Assembly (NCBI GenBank): GCA_021774695.1 | Contig: JAJFIU010000015.1 | Location: 1-35,264, forward strand | Direction of reading: 5' to 3' | From: Alphaproteobacteria bacterium | Lineage (GTDB): Bacteria; Pseudomonadota; Alphaproteobacteria; Sphingomonadales; Kordiimonadaceae | Length of the DNA stretch: 35,264 nucleotides | Shown here: one piece after another, positions 32,044 to 35,264 of the stretch | Numbering within the stretch: the stretch's first letter is position 1 | Layout: every line of letters begins with the position of its first letter | Position numbers and translations under genes: made by a program | Notes under the pieces: generated by a model | The model's input: only the letters and a program-made list of their open reading frames with translations | Databases searched by the model: none | What the model was told of the DNA's origin: nothing

Positions 32044-32790
32044 CTACTGAACCTTTCCCAGTCGTTTGAGTGCATCCTCTCTCATATCTTCGTAGCCGCT
32101 AGATTGACGTGTTGCGTTCTGGTACGCCCGCATCACGTCGATCATCTCGGTCATCGATTCAATTGCGTTAACATTTGAACCTTCGAACGCCTTTTGCCGA
32201 ACAGATACATCAGTGATGTCATCGGACTCGTCTGGTTTTTCGTCTGTTTCGTAAAGGGAGGTTCCCCGGCGTTTCATATTCTGCTCATTTGAGAATGTCG
32301 CCAACCCAAGTTTTGCTTTCTCGCCGTTATTGCTGGAAATTGTTCCGTCGTTAGCGATGTGGAAATCGCGATCATCATCATCAAACTTTATGTCTTGTCC
32401 GTTGTCGTCCAAAACGCGCTCCCCGCTTAATAGCGTGAGATATTGCTCTGAGTTGACGGTCATTCTTCCATTGCGTGTGAAGAGGGTTTCTCCATCCGAT
32501 CCTTTTACGGAAAGGTAGGCGCGTCCGTTAATAAATACGTCTAGCGGATTATTGGTTGGAACCATGGTTCCGGAATCCAGGTTTCGTAAAACTCCATGGT
32601 CCATGACGTAGGAGATTTTACCGCCGCTCGTAGCTGCGGCACCAGGAGCATCAACCAGATGCTGCCTGAAAACGATCTTTTCTTTGTTGTACGCGGTCGT
32701 CGACATATTTGCGATATTATGTGCGACTACGTCCATGCGCCTCTTAAGCGCTGCTTTATGAGCCAACCCGACAAAAAGTGCGGTATCCAT
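32044..32790 (-). CDS. flgF: Proximal rod protein FlgF
   Basis: FlgF is a rod component related to FlgG. From the ATG at 32790 it has 248 residues: MDTALFVGLAHKAALKRRMD, VVAHNIANMSTTAYNKE, VFINGRAYLSVKGSD, LFTRNGRMTVNSEQYL and the C-terminal EGSNVNAIESMTEMIDVMRAYQ. The start is chosen because AGGAG sits upstream; an in-frame ATG at 32862 would put the start at the promoter itself and add a basic stretch not seen in the family. It leads the flgF-flgG-flgA-flgH operon. Confidence 0.93.
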   Translation of the reverse strand: MDTALFVGLAHKAALKRRMDVVAHNIANMSTTAYNKEKIVFRQHLVDAPGAAATSGGKISYVMDHGVLRNLDSGTMVPTNNPLDVFINGRAYLSVKGSDGETLFTRNGRMTVNSEQYLTLLSGERVLDDNGQDIKFDDDDRDFHIANDGTISSNNGEKAKLGLATFSNEQNMKRRGTSLYETDEKPDESDDITDVSVRQKAFEGSNVNAIESMTEMIDVMRAYQNATRQSSGYEDMREDALKRLGKVQ

Positions 32791-32850
32791 TATCTTTCTC
32801 CTGCTTTTGCAGATGACCCGCTTACCACGGGATTTGGTTACCGACGAAAT

Positions 32851-32866
32851 TGCAGAATCCATGCCA
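32851..32866 (-). promoter_or_regulatory. Sigma-54 promoter of the flgFGAH operon
   Basis: The minus strand reads TGGCATGGATTCTGCA with GG-N10-GC spacing. The predicted start is near 32839, about 50 bases ahead of the flgF ATG. It overlaps the spurious upstream extension of flgF, which supports the shorter start. The 394-base divergent gap 32791-33184 contains this site and the fliL promoter. Confidence 0.75.
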
Positions 32867-33031
32867 ACAATAAAAATATAGTTATTTCAATTGGTTATAG
32901 AAAAACACGCATGGGTATCATTCTCAAAAGGCAAGAAAGTGCCAGTGCAACCTTGCTATGCCCGGCAAAAATGAACTGCTGACTTGCCGAGGAGAAATAG
33001 TGGGATAATTCTGCCGGTTTACCGCCAAAGC

Positions 33032-33050
33032 TTCACGCCTTGTTAACCAT
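33032..33050. promoter_or_regulatory. Possible CtrA site upstream of fliL
   Basis: TTCA-N7-TTAAC followed by CAT contains the TTAACCAT half site also seen before the glycan island. It lies about 50 bases upstream of the fliL sigma-54 site. It may be a second control point for the fliL-fliM operon, which is CtrA-dependent in Caulobacter; sequence evidence alone is weak. Confidence 0.35.
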
Positions 33051-33097
33051 ATTGGCTTAATTAATGAAGATAGGTGAAAGATGAAACCGAAGATAGT

Positions 33098-33113
33098 TGG
33101 CAGACAATTTGCA
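33098..33113 (+). promoter_or_regulatory. Sigma-54-type promoter of fliL-fliM
   Basis: TGGCAGACAATTTGCA has GG-N10-GC spacing and a good TTGCA -12 block. The predicted start is near 33124, leaving a leader of about 60 bases. In Caulobacter fliLM is a class II, CtrA-driven operon, so a sigma-54 element here would be a difference in hierarchy. Confidence 0.72.
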
Positions 33114-33184
33114 ACCCGTTCAAGTGTTAGAATGGATAGGAGCAAACCAACATTGGTTGGGTGTTTCATAAAGGATAAAGACGC

Positions 33185-33754
33185 ATGGCAGACAATCTAG
33201 AGGAAACTCTCGGCGAAGCAGAACTTGTAGAGGGGCTTGAGAAAAAGAAGTTCAGCGGCAAAACCGTCGTCATTCTTGCAGCGGGCGCAGTTGTTGCTCT
33301 TCTTGTCGTGCTTGGTGTCTCCAGTATGTTCGGCGGCGAAGAGGCCCCAGTCGGCGACGACCCCGAGATCGAACGGTTGGCGCAGGAGGCGGCGCAGCGC
33401 AGGGATGACGTAAAACTTGAGCAAGACCGCAATAACGAGGACTTGCAGCTGTTGTTTGTTGAGCTTGACGAGCAACGTTTCAATCTGAACACGGGCGGTC
33501 AGGGTAGCAGCTTTTTAAGCGCGAAGATCGTTCTGGAAGTGGACCGCGAAAGTTATCGATCAGACCTGCAAAGCAAGATGCCCCGAATTTTGGACGAATT
33601 TAACACTTATATGCGCGAATTACGGCCGGAAGACTTAGATGGTTCTGCCGGAATATTTCGGCTGAAAGAAGAGCTGTTGATGCGGATCAATCAGGCAGTG
33701 GCCCCTACACGCGTCAAGGACGTATTGTTTCAACAGTTTTTGGTGCAGGGCTAA
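33185..33754 (+). CDS. fliL: Flagellar basal-body protein FliL
   Basis: FliL is an inner-membrane protein that surrounds the stators. The 189-residue product has a short cytoplasmic start, one membrane segment at about residues 27-47 (TVVILAAGAVVALLVVLGV) and a periplasmic domain. That domain contains FVELDEQRFNLNTGGQGSSFLSAKIVLEVDR and ends IRVKD-like with VLFQQFLVQG. AAGGA precedes the ATG. An acidic/coiled linker (residues 55-80) joins membrane segment and domain. fliM follows 49 bases later. Confidence 0.94.
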   Translation: MADNLEETLGEAELVEGLEKKKFSGKTVVILAAGAVVALLVVLGVSSMFGGEEAPVGDDPEIERLAQEAAQRRDDVKLEQDRNNEDLQLLFVELDEQRFNLNTGGQGSSFLSAKIVLEVDRESYRSDLQSKMPRILDEFNTYMRELRPEDLDGSAGIFRLKEELLMRINQAVAPTRVKDVLFQQFLVQG

Positions 33755-33803
33755 ATGCAGAACCGGCCAGGAAAATACTTGGTAATTGGATAAGGATCTG
33801 CCC

Positions 33804-34985
33804 ATGGCGGACAATGACGAACCAGTAGACGAAGAGGCAATGATGGCTGAATGGGAAGCCATGGCCGCTGAAGGTGAAGGTGACGACACTGATGCCGCTG
33901 CTCCTGCTGCCGACAATAATGAAGAAATGGCGGCGGATTGGGAAGCCATGGCTGGTTCCGAAACAGCGCAGGAAGAAGAGGACGAAGATGGTCCGTCATC
34001 CGGAAGAGTGTTGGATCAAGACGAAATTGACAGCCTTCTAGGATTTGACGGCGATGCAGATGCTGGCGAGATGACTGGCATTCATGCGTTGATTAACAGC
34101 GCGCTGGTATCGTACGAGCGCCTGCCAATGCTGGATATTATTTTTGACCGCATGGTCCGTATGATGTCCACATCGTTGCGGAATTTCACCTCCGATAATA
34201 TTGAAGTATCGCTTGATAACATTACATCGGTTCGGTTCGGCGATTATCTGAATTCTATTCCGCTGCCGGCGATGCTTGGGGTGTTCCGCGCCGAAGAGTG
34301 GGATAACTACGGTCTGATGACGATCGATAGCAGTCTGATATATTCTATAGTAGATGTATTGTTGGGTGGACGGCGGGGCACTGCGGCGATGCGTATCGAA
34401 GGTCGGCCCTACACAACAATCGAGCAAACTCTTGTTGAACGAATGATTTCTGTTGTTCTCAAGGACATGTGCGGTGCATTTGAACCTTTGTCGCCAGTTA
34501 ATTTCACCTTTGACCGCCTGGAGACCAACCCCCGGTTTGCAACAATCGCCCGACCACCAAACGCAGCCGTGTTGATTAAACTGCGGGTCGATATGGAAGA
34601 TCGTGGCGGCAGACTAGAAGTACTGTTTCCCTATGCGACGCTTGAACCGGTGCGCGAATTGCTGCTTCAGCGGTTCATGGGAGAGAAATTTGGTCGCGAC
34701 ACGATTTGGGAAACCCACCTGGCTACAGAGTTATGGCGAGCCGACGTTGATCTAAGCGCCATTATGGACGAGGTGAGCATGTCGCTGGGTGATGTTATGA
34801 ATTTCGAGGTTGGACAAACAATATTGTTCAACAAAACACCAGAGGATGAAGTTGTTCTGAAATGCGGCGAGGTGCCGATGGTTAGTGGCTCGATTGGTCG
34901 AGCGGGTCAGCATGTTGCGGTGATGGTGCGGCACACAGCCGAGAGATTGATAAATGAACCGGACACTACGAAGGGGCCCAATTGA
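33804..34985 (+). CDS. fliM: Flagellar motor switch protein FliM
   Basis: FliM is the C-ring switch protein that binds phosphorylated CheY. The 393-residue product has the CheY-binding peptide as DQDEIDSLLGF at residues 71-81 rather than at the extreme N-terminus. It is preceded by a 70-residue acidic extension with two copies of a short repeat (AEWEAMA, 15-21; ADWEAMA, 44-50). The middle domain (INSALVSYERLPMLDIIFDRM and on) and the SpoA-type C-terminus (LGDVMNFEVGQTILF) are normal. The ATG at 33804 has AAGGA upstream; a TTG at 33786 is less likely. Confidence 0.95.
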   Translation: MADNDEPVDEEAMMAEWEAMAAEGEGDDTDAAAPAADNNEEMAADWEAMAGSETAQEEEDEDGPSSGRVLDQDEIDSLLGFDGDADAGEMTGIHALINSALVSYERLPMLDIIFDRMVRMMSTSLRNFTSDNIEVSLDNITSVRFGDYLNSIPLPAMLGVFRAEEWDNYGLMTIDSSLIYSIVDVLLGGRRGTAAMRIEGRPYTTIEQTLVERMISVVLKDMCGAFEPLSPVNFTFDRLETNPRFATIARPPNAAVLIKLRVDMEDRGGRLEVLFPYATLEPVRELLLQRFMGEKFGRDTIWETHLATELWRADVDLSAIMDEVSMSLGDVMNFEVGQTILFNKTPEDEVVLKCGEVPMVSGSIGRAGQHVAVMVRHTAERLINEPDTTKGPN

Positions 34986-35264
34986 TGGAAGGAATATCTT
35001 CCCTGTTAATTGACGGAGTGCTGGCGGTTTTACTGGTCGCGGCCATATTCGTTTGCTTCTTCGTTTATCGCCGTCTGGGCACGATAAAAGAAGGCCAGGC
35101 TGAACTCAGGATCCTCGTAGACCAGTTAAACCACGCGGTTATTGAGGCCCAGCGAAGTGTAAGTGGCTTGAAGCAGTCAGCAGCGGAAGTTGAGGGCCGA
35201 CTGCAGATTGAAACCCGTAAAGCCAGTTCGCTGGCAGACGAATTGGGGTTGATTACAGAAGCGG
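34985..35264 (+). CDS. DUF6468-type membrane protein, N-terminal part (runs off the window)
   Basis: The ATG at 34985 overlaps the fliM stop (TGATG) and opens a frame that reaches the window end (93 residues). It has one membrane segment near residues 9-28 (DGVLAVLLVAAIFVCFFVYR) followed by a long charged, probably coiled-coil stretch. A small protein of this layout commonly follows fliM in Rhodospirillales-type genomes and is annotated as DUF6468. Its function is not known to me. Translational coupling with fliM suggests a flagellar role. Confidence 0.75.
   Translation, partial: MEGISSLLIDGVLAVLLVAAIFVCFFVYRRLGTIKEGQAELRILVDQLNHAVIEAQRSVSGLKQSAAEVEGRLQIETRKASSLADELGLITEA

Noticed and set aside
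1..35264. CRISPR arrays, rRNA or tRNA genes
   Set aside because: No regularly spaced repeats and no tRNA/rRNA-like sequence were noticed; a dedicated scan was not possible.

Overview
The window looks like an alphaproteobacterial flagellar locus, probably from a marine or environmental member of the Rhodospirillales/Kordiimonadales type. That placement is inferred from gene content: flbT, flaF, fliX, a cysteine-poor DksA, FliM followed by a small membrane protein of the DUF6468 type, and sigma-54 flagellar promoters. The exact genus cannot be read from the sequence.

Layout. (1) Positions 1-1633, minus strand: flbT, flaF and the 5' end of a flagellin gene with its own sigma-54 promoter. (2) Positions 1931-24215, plus strand: an almost gap-free run of 19 genes (22 kb) of sugar metabolism, flanked on both sides by flagellin genes and preceded by a sigma-54-type promoter. 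It opens with a TPR-containing glycosyltransferase resembling the flagellin glycosyltransferase FlmG and closes with pseB and pseC. Between them lie a short NeuB-family synthase, a cytidylyltransferase-PseG fusion, a pyruvyltransferase-family protein, two methyltransferases, an asparagine-synthase-like amidotransferase, two split transketolases, two iron-type alcohol dehydrogenases, an SDR, a KdsA-like synthase, an ATP-grasp enzyme and a GH57-like protein. (3) Positions 24344-25336, minus: a second, complete flagellin gene with terminator and sigma-54 promoter. (4) Positions 25524-27883, minus: flgI, rod-binding flgJ/cheL, a FlgN-like gene and a small basic protein. (5) Positions 28023-29102, plus: fliX and dksA. 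(6) Positions 29272-32866, minus: flgF-flgG-flgA-flgH. (7) Positions 33098-35264, plus: fliL, fliM and a truncated DUF6468-type gene.

How it fits together (inference): the island should make one or more nucleotide-activated ulosonic acids and attach them to the flagellins encoded beside it. PseB, PseC, a PseG-like domain, a NeuB-family synthase and a CMP-sugar synthetase domain form most of a pseudaminic-acid-type route; no PseH acetyltransferase was seen. The central block (transketolase pair, SDR, Fe-ADH, KdsA-like, second transketolase pair, second Fe-ADH, ATP-grasp) is not part of any pathway I recognise and looks like a second, Kdo-like ulosonate or side-chain branch. Several enzymes in it have altered active-site residues, and the second transketolase C-terminal gene carries an in-frame TAG. 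Six GG-N10-GC sigma-54 elements tie flagellin, glycan, P-ring, rod and motor operons to one late-flagellar regulatory scheme.
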